Below, piece by piece: positions 9,806-21,155 of a stretch of 53,837 nucleotides of DNA. A program made the position numbers and the translations under genes. Origin of the DNA: Deltaproteobacteria bacterium RIFCSPHIGHO2_02_FULL_43_33 (GTDB lineage Bacteria > Desulfobacterota > GWC2-55-46 > UBA9637); contig MGRL01000118.1 in NCBI GenBank assembly GCA_001798165.1, positions 1 to 53,837 of the forward strand, written 5' to 3'. Position 1 is the stretch's first letter. Every line of letters begins with the position of its first letter. The notes beneath the pieces are model-generated. The model did not search any database and was not told the DNA's origin. It was given only the letters and a program-made list of their open reading frames with translations.

Positions 9806-9888
9806 GCGAGGGTGGCGGAACTGGCAGACGCGCCAGACTTAGGATCTGGTGGGCAACCATGGGGGTTCGATTCCCCCCTCTCGCACCA
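9806..9888 (+). tRNA. tRNA-Leu (anticodon TAG), CCA encoded
   Basis: GCGAGGG acceptor/CTCTCGC, loop ACTTAGGAT, GGTTCGATTCC T-arm, long variable arm. Confidence 0.95.
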
Positions 9889-9910
9889 AACCACAGGCAA
9901 TAGGTTTTTT

Positions 9911-9965
9911 GTAGCTTGCCCATTTATGGGCGCAGTTAAAAAACGCCGATGAATCGGCAGACTAC
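9911..9965. repeat. GTAG…CTAC double-palindrome element downstream of tRNA-Leu
   Basis: GTAGCTTGCCCATTTATGGGCG…CGCCGATGAATCGGCAGACTAC. Confidence 0.9.
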
Positions 9966-9993
9966 ATAATTATTTAAAAGGAGAGATATCGTA

Positions 9994-11262
9994 ATGAAAG
10001 TATCAATCGAAGATTTAAGCCCTGTAAAAAAGAGGATACTTATTGAGGTGCCGCCTGAAGATGTTGACCAGGAGATGGAGGCTGTGTATAGGGAGCTTGG
10101 GGAAAAGGTTTCCATAGACGGTTTTAGAAAAGGGAAGATACCAAAGGCGGTATTAGAGAGTCGTTATAAGGACTATGTGCTTGGAGAGGTTGTATCAAAG
10201 GTTATAGAAAACTCGTATCCAAAGGCTATCATGGAAAAGAGCCTGTCTCCTGTCTCGAGGCCTGATATAGATGTGAAGGAAGGCATAAAACAAGGCAAGC
10301 CTTTCTCATACTCAGCAACTGTTGAAGTAAGACCTCCTATAAAGGTAGAAGGTTATATTGGCATAGAGTTTAAGAGAGAAGCAGTGGTTGTTGCTGATGA
10401 TGAGGTGGAAAAGACTATGGTGGCCCTGCGGGAAAACAACGCATATTACAATGAGGTGGAGCGTCCTGCCCAGGAACAGGATATGGTTCTTGTAGATTTT
10501 GAAGGGTTTATAGAGGATAAACCCATAAAGAACGGGAAGGCGTCTGATTTTTATACAATAATAGGCTCAAAAAAGCTTGTCCCTGACATTGAAAATGCGC
10601 TGATAGGGATGAAAAAGGGCGAAGAAAAAGAGGTAAAGGCAAGATTTCCTAATGAATATGGTCATAAAGAATTAGCAGATAAAGAAGGCCTTTTTAAGCT
10701 GAAGCTTAAGGTAGTCAAGGAAAGGGTGTTGCCTGTGCTGGATGATGAGTTTGCGAAGGATTTAAAGCTTGACAATGTTGCCCAGTTAAAGGATAAAGTA
10801 AGAGAGGGCATCAAACTACAGAAAGAGGCAGCAGAGAAGGAAAAGGTTAAGAAAGAGATACTGGAAAAGCTTATTGAGAAAAACAGCTTTGATACACCTC
10901 CTGCGCTGGTGGCAAACTATTTACAGTCAATGATCTCCCAAACATTAGAGAAGGTGAAGAAGGGGATGGTAAGGCCTGAAGATGCGGCTGATATGACGTA
11001 TGAGAAACTGAGGGAAAAATATGCCAAAGTGGCTGAAATACGGGCAAAGGAAGAGATGATACTGGATGCAATAGCAAGGCAGGAAAACATAACTGTTTCA
11101 GCAGAAGAAGTGGATTTAAGGATAAGAGAAATAGCTGTCCAACGTTATCAAAATTATGAGGGCCTTAAAAAGAAGATTATTGAAGAAGGCTCTGAGAGTA
11201 TAATAATGGCAGGGATGCTGGAAGATAAGGTTTTTGATTTTGTAATTAAAAACAGGCAATAG
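9994..11262 (+). CDS. tig: Trigger factor
   Basis: MKVSIEDLSPVKKRILIEVPPEDVDQEME…GFRKGKIPKAVLESRY; PPIase domain; upstream of clpP-clpX. Confidence 0.95.
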   Translation: MKVSIEDLSPVKKRILIEVPPEDVDQEMEAVYRELGEKVSIDGFRKGKIPKAVLESRYKDYVLGEVVSKVIENSYPKAIMEKSLSPVSRPDIDVKEGIKQGKPFSYSATVEVRPPIKVEGYIGIEFKREAVVVADDEVEKTMVALRENNAYYNEVERPAQEQDMVLVDFEGFIEDKPIKNGKASDFYTIIGSKKLVPDIENALIGMKKGEEKEVKARFPNEYGHKELADKEGLFKLKLKVVKERVLPVLDDEFAKDLKLDNVAQLKDKVREGIKLQKEAAEKEKVKKEILEKLIEKNSFDTPPALVANYLQSMISQTLEKVKKGMVRPEDAADMTYEKLREKYAKVAEIRAKEEMILDAIARQENITVSAEEVDLRIREIAVQRYQNYEGLKKKIIEEGSESIIMAGMLEDKVFDFVIKNRQ

Positions 11263-11326
11263 GCTATAGGTGATAGGCAATAGGCAGTAGGAAAACCCCA
11301 TAGCCCATTGCCCATAGCCTGTATTT
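11251..11326. repeat. Two-armed heptad array (GGCAATA-type) between tig and clpP
   Basis: GGCAATA GGCTATA GGTGATA GGCAATA GGCAGTA … CCCCATAGCCCATTGCCCATAGCCTGTA. Confidence 0.85.
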
Positions 11327-11339
11327 TAAAGAGGTATTC

Positions 11340-11936
11340 ATGACATTAATCCCCATGGTTGTTGAGCAGACAGGCCGCGGAGAACGGGCGTATGATATAT
11401 ATTCAAGGCTTCTTAAGGATAGGATAATCTTCTTAGGCACAGCCATTGATGATAATGTTGCAAATCTTGTCATTGCCCAGCTGCTCTTTCTGGAATCCGA
11501 AGACCCTGATAAGGAGATACATCTTTACATAAATTCGCCAGGCGGGATTGTAAGCGCAGGGCTTGCTATATACGATACAATACAGTACGTTAAACCGCTT
11601 GTTTCCACAATATGTATGGGTCAGGCTGCAAGCATGGGGGCCCTTTTACTGGCAGCCGGCGCCCACGGCAAGAGATTTGCCCTTCCCCATTCAAGGATTC
11701 TGATACATCAGCCGCTGGGAGGGGCCCAGGGTCAGGCAACAGATATAGATATTCAGGCTAAAGAGATACTGAGACTCAGGGAAGAGTTGAATCTTATCCT
11801 TGCAAGACATACAGGCCAGTCAGTAGAAAAGATAAGCAGAGACACGGATAGAGATTTTTTTATGAGTGGTGGACAGGCGAAGGAATATGGTATAATTGAT
11901 TCGGTGATAGAGAAGCGGGTATCGCTCCACGTGTAA
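11340..11936 (+). CDS. clpP: ATP-dependent Clp protease proteolytic subunit
   Basis: [53 protein letters not shown]. Confidence 0.97.
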   Translation: MTLIPMVVEQTGRGERAYDIYSRLLKDRIIFLGTAIDDNVANLVIAQLLFLESEDPDKEIHLYINSPGGIVSAGLAIYDTIQYVKPLVSTICMGQAASMGALLLAAGAHGKRFALPHSRILIHQPLGGAQGQATDIDIQAKEILRLREELNLILARHTGQSVEKISRDTDRDFFMSGGQAKEYGIIDSVIEKRVSLHV

Positions 11937-11958
11937 CTTATATCCATGAGGAGGTATT

Positions 11959-13221
11959 ATGGTAGACAAAAAAAGAGGAAACGATGCGTTAACCTGCTCA
12001 TTCTGCGGCAAGAGCCAGTCTGAGGTGAAGAAACTTATTGCCGGTCCGATGGTGTATATATGTGATGCATGTGTAGAACTCTGCAATGATATAATTGGCG
12101 AGGAATATGAGAAAGAGGAAATATCCCATGCCAGGGTGATGTCAGTTCCAAAACCTGCGGAGATAAAGAAGATTCTTGATGAGTATGTCATAGGGCAGGA
12201 GAAGGCAAAAAAGATACTTTCAGTTGCAGTGCACAATCATTATAAGAGGATTGAGAGCAAAGATAAGAAATTCAATACCGGCGGCGTTGAGCTTCAGAAA
12301 AGCAATATACTTTTGCTTGGCCCAACCGGCTCCGGTAAAACGCTCCTTGCCCAGACCCTTGCAAAAATACTCAATGTTCCCTTTACCATAGCCGATGCCA
12401 CAACATTGACAGAGGCAGGTTATGTGGGCGAAGATGTTGAAAACATAATTTTAAGCCTGTTGCAGAATTCTAATTATGAGATAGATAAGTGTCAGAAGGG
12501 GATTGTCTATATAGACGAGATAGACAAGATATCAAGAAAGTCTGACAGTCCGTCAATTACGCGGGATGTGTCCGGCGAAGGGGTTCAGCAGGCGCTGCTC
12601 AAGATAATTGAAGGGACTATTGCCAATGTCCCGCCAAAAGGCGGCAGAAAGCACCCTCAGCAGGAATTTCTGCAGGTAGATACAACCAATATACTTTTTA
12701 TATGCGGCGGAGCCTTTGCAGGCTTAGAGAATATAATACAGCAGCGGGTTGGGAGAAAGACCCTTGGTTTTGGCGCTGATATAAAAAAGAAGGCAGAGAG
12801 AAATGTAAATGAACTGCTCCGCGAGGTTCAGCCTGAGGATTTGTTAAAATATGGTTTGATACCTGAATTTGTTGGAAGGCTGCCTGTGGTGGCTGTCTTA
12901 GATGAACTGGATGAGTCTGCCCTGGTAAAGATACTGACAGAGCCGCGTAATGCCCTTGTTAAACAGTATCAGAAGCTCTTTGAATTTGAGAATGTAAAAC
13001 TCAAATTTACAGACAGCGCTATGGTCGCGATTGCAAGGGAGGCCATGAAGAGAAAGACCGGCGCAAGGGGGTTGAGGGCTATTCTTGAAAATGCAATGCT
13101 TGATGTGATGTACGATATGCCGTCGCAGACTAATATACGGGAATGTCTTGTTAATGAAGATATGATACTTGGCAAGGGAAATCCGATAATGGTCTATGAG
13201 AAGAAGGCAGAATCGGCGTAA
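11959..13221 (+). CDS. clpX: Clp protease ATP-binding subunit ClpX
   Basis: N-terminal [11 protein letters not shown]…CDAC zinc finger, [19 protein letters not shown]. Confidence 0.97.
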   Translation: MVDKKRGNDALTCSFCGKSQSEVKKLIAGPMVYICDACVELCNDIIGEEYEKEEISHARVMSVPKPAEIKKILDEYVIGQEKAKKILSVAVHNHYKRIESKDKKFNTGGVELQKSNILLLGPTGSGKTLLAQTLAKILNVPFTIADATTLTEAGYVGEDVENIILSLLQNSNYEIDKCQKGIVYIDEIDKISRKSDSPSITRDVSGEGVQQALLKIIEGTIANVPPKGGRKHPQQEFLQVDTTNILFICGGAFAGLENIIQQRVGRKTLGFGADIKKKAERNVNELLREVQPEDLLKYGLIPEFVGRLPVVAVLDELDESALVKILTEPRNALVKQYQKLFEFENVKLKFTDSAMVAIAREAMKRKTGARGLRAILENAMLDVMYDMPSQTNIRECLVNEDMILGKGNPIMVYEKKAESA

Positions 13222-13225
13222 AGAA

Positions 13226-13293
13226 AGACAGGTAGAGGTTAAGGAAAGATAGAGTTTTTCTCAACCTCAACCTCAGCCTCAACCTTAACCTGT
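13226..13293. repeat. Two-armed short tandem hairpin between clpX and lon
   Basis: AGACAGGTAGAGGTTAAGG…TCAACCTCAACCTCAGCCTCAACCTTAACCTGTCT (right arm period 6). Confidence 0.75.
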
Positions 13294-13336
13294 CTTTTTA
13301 ACGAGGTGAACAATGTTCTTCAAGGAAAATAAAAAT

Positions 13337-15751
13337 ATGACAGAAGACGTAAAAGAAGTATCTGTTCCTCTTATTCCATTGCGGGATATAGTAATTTTTC
13401 CGCATATGGTTGTTCCGCTTTTTGTAGGAAGGGATAAGTCTGTAAAGGCGTTGGAACTTGCCATGTCTCAGGATAAGAGCATTCTTCTATCAGCCCAGAA
13501 AAAAGCAAAGACAGACGACCCTTCCCAGGATGATATACATAAAGTTGGCACCTTGGGCAATATATTGCAGCTTTTGAGACTGCCTGATGGAAGTGTTAAA
13601 GTTCTTGTAGAGGGAAAGAGAAGGGCAAAGATAAAGGAATTTGTTCCTTCTAAGGAATGTTTTATAGTCAAGGTTAACGAGATAAATGAAGAAGTTGATG
13701 ATACATTAGAAACTGAGGCGCTTACCAGAAATATTGCAAAGGCCTTTGAGACCTACGTAAAGCTTAACAAGAAAATACCTCCTGAGATGATTATGTCCGT
13801 ATCTTCCATTGATGAACCTGCAAGGTTAGCGGATACGATAGCTGCGCATCTGGTAATAAAACTGCAAGATAAGCAGGCCCTTCTGGAACTTACCAATGTT
13901 ACGCACAGACTGGAGAGGCTTTACGGCCTTATGGAAGGCGAGATAGAAATACTTGAGACGGAGCAGAAGATAAGGCAGCGTGTCAAAAAGCAGATGGAGA
14001 AGACACAGAAAGAGTATTACCTGAGCGAGCAGATGAAGGCTATTCAGAAGGAATTGGGCGAGAAAGATGAATTTAAAAGTGAGCTTCAGGAGCTTGAAGA
14101 TCGGATCAAAAATAAAAAGATGAGCAAGGAGGCCACAAAAAAGGCCAAGCAGGAGCTGAAAAAACTCAAACTCATGTCGCCAATGGCTGCTGAGGCTACT
14201 GTTGTAAGAAATTATCTTGACTGGCTGCTATCTCTTCCGTGGGCAGAGGTGACGGAGGAGAAAAAGGATATCAATGAAGCTGAAAAAATTCTTGAACAAG
14301 ACCATTATGGTTTGAAGCAGGTTAAAGAGAGGATTGTGGAACATTTGGCTGTTCATGGACTTGTGGAAGAGATGAAAGGGCCGATACTGTGCCTTGTTGG
14401 CCCGCCTGGCGTTGGAAAAACGTCATTGGCAAAATCCATTGCAAGGGCAACAAATAGAAAGTTTATACGTTTGTCTTTGGGCGGGGTGAGGGATGAGGCA
14501 GAGATTAGGGGTCACAGGAGAACATACATAGGTTCTATGCCTGGAAAGTTAATCCAGTCTTTAAAAAAGGCAGGCGCCAATAACCCTGTCTTTTTGTTAG
14601 ACGAGGTTGATAAGATGTCGACAGATTTCAGAGGCGACCCAGCGTCTGCATTGTTAGAGGTTTTAGACCCGGAGCAGAATCATAGTTTTAATGACCACTA
14701 TCTGGATTGTGATTATGATCTCTCGAAGGTGATGTTTATAACTACTGCTAATAATGTTCAGGGCATTCCCTATCCGCTATTGGACAGGATGGAAATCATA
14801 AGGATAGCCGGTTACACAGAAATAGAAAAGGTTCATATAGCCAAGAAATTTCTTGTGACAAAACAACTTAATGCCAATGGTATTGCTGCTGCAAATCTTG
14901 AGATTCCGGAGAATGCGATATTGGCAATTGTAAGAAGGTATACGCGGGAGGCGGGGGTAAGGAATTTAGAAAGGGAGATTGCCTCCATCTGCAGAAAGGT
15001 TGCAAAAGAGGTTTTAAAGAAGGGTAAGGATGTCAAGATAAAGCTATCTCCTAAAGGTGTAGCGAAATACCTTGGTATACCAAAATACCGCTACGGTAGA
15101 ATAGAGGAGAAGGATGAAATAGGCCTTGCAACAGGTCTTGCTTGGACAGAGACCGGCGGCGAATTGTTATCAATAGAGGTGACCGTGGTGCCTGGTACAG
15201 GTAAGCATATTATCACAGGCAAGCTTGGTGATGTAATGCAGGAATCTGCTCAGGCAGCGCTTACTTATATCCGTTCTAGAGCGGATGCTCTCGGCATAGA
15301 TAAGGATTTCTACCAGAAGGTTGATATACATATACATGTTCCTGAAGGCGCTATACCGAAGGATGGGCCATCTGCCGGTATTGCTATGGCTACTGCGATT
15401 GCTTCTACCTTTATGAAGGTCCCTGTGAGGAAAGATGTTGCGATGACAGGCGAGATAACGCTTCGCGGCAAGGTTCTGCCTATAGGCGGTTTAAAAGAAA
15501 AGATACTTGCCGCCCATAGGGGTATGATACCAAAGGTTCTTGTGCCAAAAGAGAATGAAAAAGATATTAAAGAGATTCCTTCCAGTGTCTTAAAAAAGGT
15601 GGAGATTTCTTTTGTGGAGAATATGGACGATGTGTTGAGGCAGGCGCTGGTTCTTGAAAAACCAGAAGAGATATTCAAGAAGAAGGAGGACATATACCAA
15701 AAAGAAGCTATTTCAGAAACGTCATCCAGTGACAGAGTCATTACACATTGA
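13337..15751 (+). CDS. lon: Lon protease (ATG 13337 preferred; ORF track starts 13313)
   Basis: [32 protein letters not shown] catalytic Ser. Confidence 0.96.
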   Translation: MTEDVKEVSVPLIPLRDIVIFPHMVVPLFVGRDKSVKALELAMSQDKSILLSAQKKAKTDDPSQDDIHKVGTLGNILQLLRLPDGSVKVLVEGKRRAKIKEFVPSKECFIVKVNEINEEVDDTLETEALTRNIAKAFETYVKLNKKIPPEMIMSVSSIDEPARLADTIAAHLVIKLQDKQALLELTNVTHRLERLYGLMEGEIEILETEQKIRQRVKKQMEKTQKEYYLSEQMKAIQKELGEKDEFKSELQELEDRIKNKKMSKEATKKAKQELKKLKLMSPMAAEATVVRNYLDWLLSLPWAEVTEEKKDINEAEKILEQDHYGLKQVKERIVEHLAVHGLVEEMKGPILCLVGPPGVGKTSLAKSIARATNRKFIRLSLGGVRDEAEIRGHRRTYIGSMPGKLIQSLKKAGANNPVFLLDEVDKMSTDFRGDPASALLEVLDPEQNHSFNDHYLDCDYDLSKVMFITTANNVQGIPYPLLDRMEIIRIAGYTEIEKVHIAKKFLVTKQLNANGIAAANLEIPENAILAIVRRYTREAGVRNLEREIASICRKVAKEVLKKGKDVKIKLSPKGVAKYLGIPKYRYGRIEEKDEIGLATGLAWTETGGELLSIEVTVVPGTGKHIITGKLGDVMQESAQAALTYIRSRADALGIDKDFYQKVDIHIHVPEGAIPKDGPSAGIAMATAIASTFMKVPVRKDVAMTGEITLRGKVLPIGGLKEKILAAHRGMIPKVLVPKENEKDIKEIPSSVLKKVEISFVENMDDVLRQALVLEKPEEIFKKKEDIYQKEAISETSSSDRVITH

Positions 15752-15756
15752 ACGGA

Positions 15757-15900
15757 ATGCCAGCCGCAATCACCGCTCCTGCAACGGGGTCAAGGCGGGC
15801 TATGGAAATAACAAAATTCCTTACCGAGGAGAATCCCCTCAGATTGCCGCGGAATTCTTCAACAATTCTTGATATTGCAGCATTTCAAGATTATCTTTAA
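15757..15900 (+). CDS. Possible 47-aa ORF directly after lon
   Basis: MPAAITAPATGSRRAMEITKFLTEENPLRLPRNSSTILDIAAFQDYL; ATG 5 nt after the lon stop. Confidence 0.35.
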   Translation: MPAAITAPATGSRRAMEITKFLTEENPLRLPRNSSTILDIAAFQDYL

Positions 15901-16082
15901 ATAGTTGTGCTTAAAACGGCAAGAAAACGACAATAACGACAATAATTTGCTTGACAGAATGAATGAAAGTTGTTATAGCATTTACAAATTAGAGTAAGAT
16001 TCAGACTCAAAAAATTGAGTTTCAATATAATAATAAATGGCTCAAGGTTTTTGGCGTTAAAAATTTAAAAGGAGGAGAGGAT

Positions 16083-16358
16083 ATGACAAAGGGTGAGATC
16101 GTTGGTGTAATCTCAAAAGAAGCTGGGATTACAAAGGTTGCTGCTGAGAAGGCATTAGTTGCCTTTATAGATGCTGTGACAAAGTCTTTGAAGAAGGGTG
16201 ATTCGGTAGGTTTAGTTGGCTTCGGAACCTTTTCTGTTTCCAAGAGAAAGGCGAGAAAAGGACGCAACCCGCAGACTGGCAAGGAGATTAATATTCCTGC
16301 TGCAAAGGTGCCAAAGTTTAAAGCTGGCAAGGGTTTAAAAGACGCTGTAAGAAGATAA
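16083..16358 (+). CDS. hup: HU-family DNA-binding protein
   Basis: [25 protein letters not shown]…[37 protein letters not shown]. Confidence 0.97.
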   Translation: MTKGEIVGVISKEAGITKVAAEKALVAFIDAVTKSLKKGDSVGLVGFGTFSVSKRKARKGRNPQTGKEINIPAAKVPKFKAGKGLKDAVRR

Positions 16359-16427
16359 AACAAAATATATTTTGTAGTAGTTGTAATAATAGTACATAAA
16401 GAGGCTCATAATATTTTGGTTAGAGAG

Positions 16428-16468
16428 ATCAGGAATGAGGAAGCGCATTTCCTTTTTCCTGATTTTTG
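16428..16468 (+). terminator. Rho-independent terminator after HU
   Basis: ATCAGGAATGAGGAAGCGCATTTCCTTTTTCCTGATTTTTG. Confidence 0.75.
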
Positions 16469-16498
16469 TTTCAACTGTTTTACTTTTTTCTGTATTTC

Positions 16499-16574
16499 GG
16501 GCGGATAGCTCAGTTGGGAGAGCGCAGCCCTTACAAGGCTGAGGTCACAGGTTCAATCCCTGTTCCGCCTACCA
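16499..16574 (+). tRNA. tRNA-Val (anticodon TAC), CCA encoded
   Basis: GGGCGGATAGCTCAGTTGGGAGAGCGCAGCCCTTACAAGGCTG…TCCGCCTACCA. Confidence 0.96.
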
Positions 16575-16575
16575 T

Positions 16576-16690
16576 TAAAAAAGTGAAAAGTGAAAAGTGA
16601 AAAGTGAAGAGTCAGAAGTCAGGAGTCAGCTGTTAAGAGACTAAAAATCTTATCTTTTAACTTTTAATCTTTTAGCTTTTGACTTCTTTT
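16576..16690. repeat. Two-armed heptad array between tRNA-Val and tRNA-Asp
   Basis: AAAAGTG x4, AGTCAGAAGTCAGGAGTC then CTTTTAACTTTTAATCTTTTAGCTTTTGACTTC as approximate complement. Confidence 0.85.
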
Positions 16691-16692
16691 TT

Positions 16693-16769
16693 GGGGCCGT
16701 AGTTCAATTGGTTAGAGCACCGCCCTGTCACGGCGGAAGTTGCGGGTTCGAGCCCCGTCGGCCCCGCCA
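16693..16769 (+). tRNA. tRNA-Asp (anticodon GTC), CCA encoded
   Basis: GGGGCCGTAGTTCAATTGGTTAGAGCACCGCCCTGTCACGGCGG…GGCCCCGCCA. Confidence 0.96.
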
Positions 16770-16908
16770 TATTATTGCCCCTCTTTGTTTGTTCTCAGTT
16801 TTAAAATTGAGGAACTTGCAAAGAGGGGTTTTTATTTATTATTGACACGGTGTTTTGTAATTGATAGGTTTATCCTTGTAAAAAACACAGAGACGTCTGG
16901 TGTAAAGT

Positions 16909-17562
16909 ATGGTCAACATGTTTCATGTTTATAAAAGCTATGAAAGGGCGATATCTGTCTTAACAGATATAACAGTAAAGATTGATAAAGGAGAATTTGT
17001 CTTTATAACCGGGGCAAGCGGGGCCGGTAAATCAACCTTATTAAAGCTTATTTTTTGTATAGAGCGACCTACGCAGGGCCAGATTATAATAGGTGGAAAG
17101 AATGTATCGCGGTTTACTGAAAAGGACACACCTCTTTTAAGAAGGAAAATAGGTTTTGTTTTCCAAGATTTTAAACTGCTGAACAATAAAACAGTTTTTG
17201 ATAATATCGCCCTCTCACTCCGAATTACAGGTATGGACAATAGGGAGATAAATAAAAGAGTTCTTAGGGTATTGGCTTATTTGGGGCTCCAACATAGGGC
17301 AAACTTCAAACCTTTGACGCTTTCAGGTGGTGAACAGCAGAGGGTTGCTATTGCAAGGGCATTGGCAAAAGAACCGACCATCCTATTAGCGGATGAACCT
17401 ACCGGTAATCTCGACCCTCAGAGGGCTGTTGATATATTTAATCTATTTAATGACATAAATGCCAGGGGGACTACGGTGATTGTCGCCACCCACGATCAGG
17501 CGCTCATAGAAAGATTTAATAAGAGGACAATCCATCTTGATAACGGTAAAATAGTTGAGTAG
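16909..17562 (+). CDS. ftsE: Cell-division ABC transporter ATP-binding protein FtsE
   Basis: [32 protein letters not shown]; followed by ftsX. Confidence 0.95.
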   Translation: MVNMFHVYKSYERAISVLTDITVKIDKGEFVFITGASGAGKSTLLKLIFCIERPTQGQIIIGGKNVSRFTEKDTPLLRRKIGFVFQDFKLLNNKTVFDNIALSLRITGMDNREINKRVLRVLAYLGLQHRANFKPLTLSGGEQQRVAIARALAKEPTILLADEPTGNLDPQRAVDIFNLFNDINARGTTVIVATHDQALIERFNKRTIHLDNGKIVE

Positions 17563-17586
17563 TCTAAAATTACTGGGTTCATCTAA

Positions 17587-18480
17587 ATGAATTATCTTAA
17601 GTGGCTTTTATATTTCTTTTCTGAGGCCTTTCAAACCATACGGAATAATCTTGTAACAACAAGTGTGACAATAACGACTATTGCAATCTCTCTGGCTGTT
17701 TGTGGGTTATTTGCCGGTATTTTTATAAACCTTAACAACATACTTGGCAGCATGGGTAGCCAGATTCAAGTTGTAGCCTATATGAAAGATGGGTTATCCA
17801 ATGATGCGATATTGAATATCAAAAGAGATATCGCCGCTATGCCGGAGGTGGATGACTTAGAATATATTTCTAAAGAAAGGGCTTTTTCTATTTTTAAGAA
17901 TGATGTAAAGGGGCAAAAAGGCATACTGGAAGGTCTGGACGCAAGTCCTTTTCCAGCCTCACTTGATATTAAGGTAAAAAAGGCATACAGAAATCCAGCA
18001 GGTATAAACGGCCTTGTGTCAAAACTAAAGATTGTTCATGGCATTGAGGATGTTCAATATGGTAGAGAGTGGGTGGATAAACTTTTTGCATTTGTAAGAT
18101 TTATAGAGATGTTTGCTCTCGTAATAGGCAGCTTTATTCTTTTGGCTACTATATTTATTGTGTCAAACACTATAAGGCTTGCAATATATGCCAGACGAGA
18201 GGAGATAGAAATTATGGGTCTTCTTGGTGCAACAAATATATTTATAAAAACCCCATTTCTTATAGAAGGTATTATTGAAGGTTTTTTAGGCGCAATTATT
18301 GCTGTTGGCATACTCTATCTTACCAGTCTCATATTGGTGATGAAAACACCCCCGCTTTTTGTATCGGCGATCTCTATGCCGTTTTCTATCTCATATTTTT
18401 CTTTAGGATTTATTGTTGTTGGGATTACACTTGGTTTATTAGGAAGCAGTATTGCCCTTAGGAAGTTTGTTAAGAACTAA
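17587..18480 (+). CDS. ftsX: Cell-division protein FtsX
   Basis: Permease-like, N-terminal YFFSEAFQTIRNNLVTTSVTITTIAIS; adjacent to ftsE. Confidence 0.94.
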   Translation: MNYLKWLLYFFSEAFQTIRNNLVTTSVTITTIAISLAVCGLFAGIFINLNNILGSMGSQIQVVAYMKDGLSNDAILNIKRDIAAMPEVDDLEYISKERAFSIFKNDVKGQKGILEGLDASPFPASLDIKVKKAYRNPAGINGLVSKLKIVHGIEDVQYGREWVDKLFAFVRFIEMFALVIGSFILLATIFIVSNTIRLAIYARREEIEIMGLLGATNIFIKTPFLIEGIIEGFLGAIIAVGILYLTSLILVMKTPPLFVSAISMPFSISYFSLGFIVVGITLGLLGSSIALRKFVKN

Positions 18481-18518
18481 TCTATCTGTTTCATCTTTTG
18501 GTTTCTGCCTGAAAAAAT

Positions 18519-18903
<385 letters not shown>

Positions 18904-18909
18904 AACCAG

Positions 18910-19464
18910 CTAAGCAGGGCAAATCATGGTGTCTATCCCCTGATTTGCCAGCCTGTCTGCTTCACTATTCTTTTCCCTGTTTATATGAATAATATCATAT
19001 CCATCAAAATGCATCAACAGAGCCATGGACTCTTTATAAAGAGGTTTCAATCCTTCGCTCTTTATTTTATATTCTCCTTTTATTTGCTTTACCATAAGTT
19101 CCGAATCTGCAAAGACTTTGATTGTTGAGACACCCATTGTCTTTGCCTCTTTTAAGGCAGTAATAAGGGCTTGGTATTCCGCAACATTATTTGTAGTCTT
19201 GCCAAGATACTTTCCTATTCTCCTTAAAACTTTTCCATCCTCTGATAAAATAAGCACCCCGATTCCTGCATGGCCTGGGTTTCCTCTTGCTGCACCATCT
19301 ACATAGATAGTGACTACTTCTCTTTTTTTAAATGTATCAGCAAACTGGAGAAGGAGAGATTGTATATCTTCCTTTGGTATTTCTGGAAAACGTTTCATTG
19401 TCTTCGCAATGTCAAAGGTTTCCGCCAATGTTTTTAAAATTTTATATTTAAGGTCGTCTTTCAC
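18910..19464 (-). CDS. RNase HI-like protein
   Basis: VTIYVDGAARGNPGHAGIGVLI; NNVAEYQALITAL; FADSELMVKQIKGEY; NSEADRLANQ. Confidence 0.92.
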   Translation of the reverse strand: MKDDLKYKILKTLAETFDIAKTMKRFPEIPKEDIQSLLLQFADTFKKREVVTIYVDGAARGNPGHAGIGVLILSEDGKVLRRIGKYLGKTTNNVAEYQALITALKEAKTMGVSTIKVFADSELMVKQIKGEYKIKSEGLKPLYKESMALLMHFDGYDIIHINREKNSEADRLANQGIDTMICPA

Positions 19465-19499
19465 TATTCAGTAGATAGAGCAGACAGATTGTTGTTTGT

Positions 19500-20222
19500 T
19501 TAGGAATTAGAAACCTTAGAGTGCCAATAAAGGATGCGATGACAGTGGGGGCAAAAAATGAGGTCAGAAGAACCTTTTTGTAATTGTATGTATGCCTGGG
19601 GAGGTATATTCATATAACAGCCCTGACAAGTGCCGTCTTCTACAGATACAATGGCTATGCCCTGCCTCTTTTGTTTTATTGTTTCGTATCGTTTTAAGAG
19701 GGAAGGAGGGATATCCTTAATAATTGCCGCCTTTTCCTCAGTTTTTTCTTTGAGGCCTTTCCCCCATTCCTCCTTATTTGTTATAATGGCCGTGTTTTTT
19801 CCTTCAAGCTCGGTTTTTTTATTCTGTAGCCTATCATCTGCTTCTTTTATAAGGCCTTTCTTTTCATCTACCTTTTCAATAAGTTTGCTGCGCTCTCCTT
19901 CTTTTGTCTGTTTTTCTTTTTTTGCTGTATTGAGCTCTTTTGTAGCTGCATTGAATTCTTTATCATTCTTTATATTTTTAAGTCTGTCCTCATTCTTTTT
20001 TATCCTCTCTGTGCACGAAAAGATTTCGTCATCCAATGTTTGCATTAATTTTTCTAATTCATCAAGCTCAACCTTTAATGTTGCTATCTTGGTTTCATGC
20101 TCTTTAATCTCTTCCAAAAGCCTTGCTATATCTGTATTATACTGTTTCTCTTCTTCCTCTATTATGCCTATTTGAATATCTATTGCCTGAACTTTCTCAA
20201 GCAGTAATAGTTGATTTTTCAA
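19500..20222 (-). CDS. Coiled-coil protein with C4-type zinc-ribbon domain
   Basis: N-terminal coiled coil; C-terminal VEDGTCQGCYMNIPPQ…FCPHCHRILY. Confidence 0.9.
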   Translation of the reverse strand: MKNQLLLLEKVQAIDIQIGIIEEEEKQYNTDIARLLEEIKEHETKIATLKVELDELEKLMQTLDDEIFSCTERIKKNEDRLKNIKNDKEFNAATKELNTAKKEKQTKEGERSKLIEKVDEKKGLIKEADDRLQNKKTELEGKNTAIITNKEEWGKGLKEKTEEKAAIIKDIPPSLLKRYETIKQKRQGIAIVSVEDGTCQGCYMNIPPQAYIQLQKGSSDLIFCPHCHRILYWHSKVSNS

Positions 20223-20245
20223 AGAGTTCCCCTTGGATAGTTATT

Positions 20246-20321
20246 TGGTGGGCCCACCTGGACTCGAACCAGGGACCGACCGGTTATGAGCCGGTGGCTC
20301 TTCCAACTGAGCTATGGGCCC
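20246..20321 (-). tRNA. tRNA with CAT anticodon (Met or lysidine-type Ile2; identity not resolved)
   Basis: Reverse complement GGGCCCATAGCTCAGTTGGAAGAGCCACCGGCTCATAACCGGTCGGTCCCTGGTTCGAGTCCAGGTGGGCCCACCA. Confidence 0.94.
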
Positions 20322-20401
20322 TTCTGAATTTTTAAACATTAATATTAGAGAAAACTAATTTATTTGTCAAGGATTTGTATTGTGTGCTATAATCCGCAAC
20401 C

Positions 20402-21151
20402 GTGTTGAGAAAGATTTTTATTTCAATAGCAGTGGTTATGGCCGCAGCCGCCGTCTGGTTTGGATTATGGATTCAAAGACTTCCTGATATAGAAGATTTG
20501 AACAAACCTGACCCTGGCTTCTCTATAAAGATCAAAGATGTCAGAGGGAAGACAAAAGATTGGGCCATAGGTGTTAAAAATTATTCCTGGGTTTCTTTGA
20601 CCCAAATCTCTCCATATCTTATTGATGCGGTAGTTGCCAGTGAAGATGATGCATTTTTTCAGCATGAAGGCTTTAATCTTGATGAGATAAAGGATGCCAT
20701 TAAAACTGACATAAAAAAGAAGAGATTCGCAAGAGGCGCTTCCACAATTACCATGCAGCTTGCAAGAAATCTTTATCTGAGCAAAGAGAAAACGCTTACA
20801 AGAAAACTCAAAGAGGCATATCTTACCTATCGTCTCGAGAAAGTTTTGACAAAGAAGAGAATATTGGAATTGTACCTGAACATGGTAGAATGGGGGCCTG
20901 GTATTTATGGCATTGGCGAGGCGTCTGAATATTACTTTGGCAAAAGTCCGTTAGAATTGAATCTGAAAGAGGCAACACTTCTGGCAGTAATCCTGCCTAA
21001 TCCTCGTTATTATAATCCTTATATCAGAATGGCGAGTGTGGAGAAGAGACAAAATTATCTCCTTGAGAGGATGCTGGCAGAGCATGATATTCAGGAAATA
21101 GAGTATGAGTTGACTGTAGCCGAACCTGTTGAGTTGAGAGAAAAATTATAA
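20402..21151 (+). CDS. mtgA: Monofunctional biosynthetic peptidoglycan transglycosylase
   Basis: EDDAFFQHEGFNLDEIKDAI; RGASTITMQLARNLYLSKEKTLTRKLKEA (GT51). Confidence 0.93.
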   Translation: MLRKIFISIAVVMAAAAVWFGLWIQRLPDIEDLNKPDPGFSIKIKDVRGKTKDWAIGVKNYSWVSLTQISPYLIDAVVASEDDAFFQHEGFNLDEIKDAIKTDIKKKRFARGASTITMQLARNLYLSKEKTLTRKLKEAYLTYRLEKVLTKKRILELYLNMVEWGPGIYGIGEASEYYFGKSPLELNLKEATLLAVILPNPRYYNPYIRMASVEKRQNYLLERMLAEHDIQEIEYELTVAEPVELREKL

Positions 21152-21155
21152 CATC

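Noticed and set aside
9994-15751. tig-clpP-clpX-lon order as unusual
   Set aside because: This is the common bacterial gene order; nothing notable beyond the intergenic hairpins.
16576-16690. CRISPR-like array
   Set aside because: Units are 7 nt with no unique spacers, there is a complementary second arm, and no cas genes are in the window.
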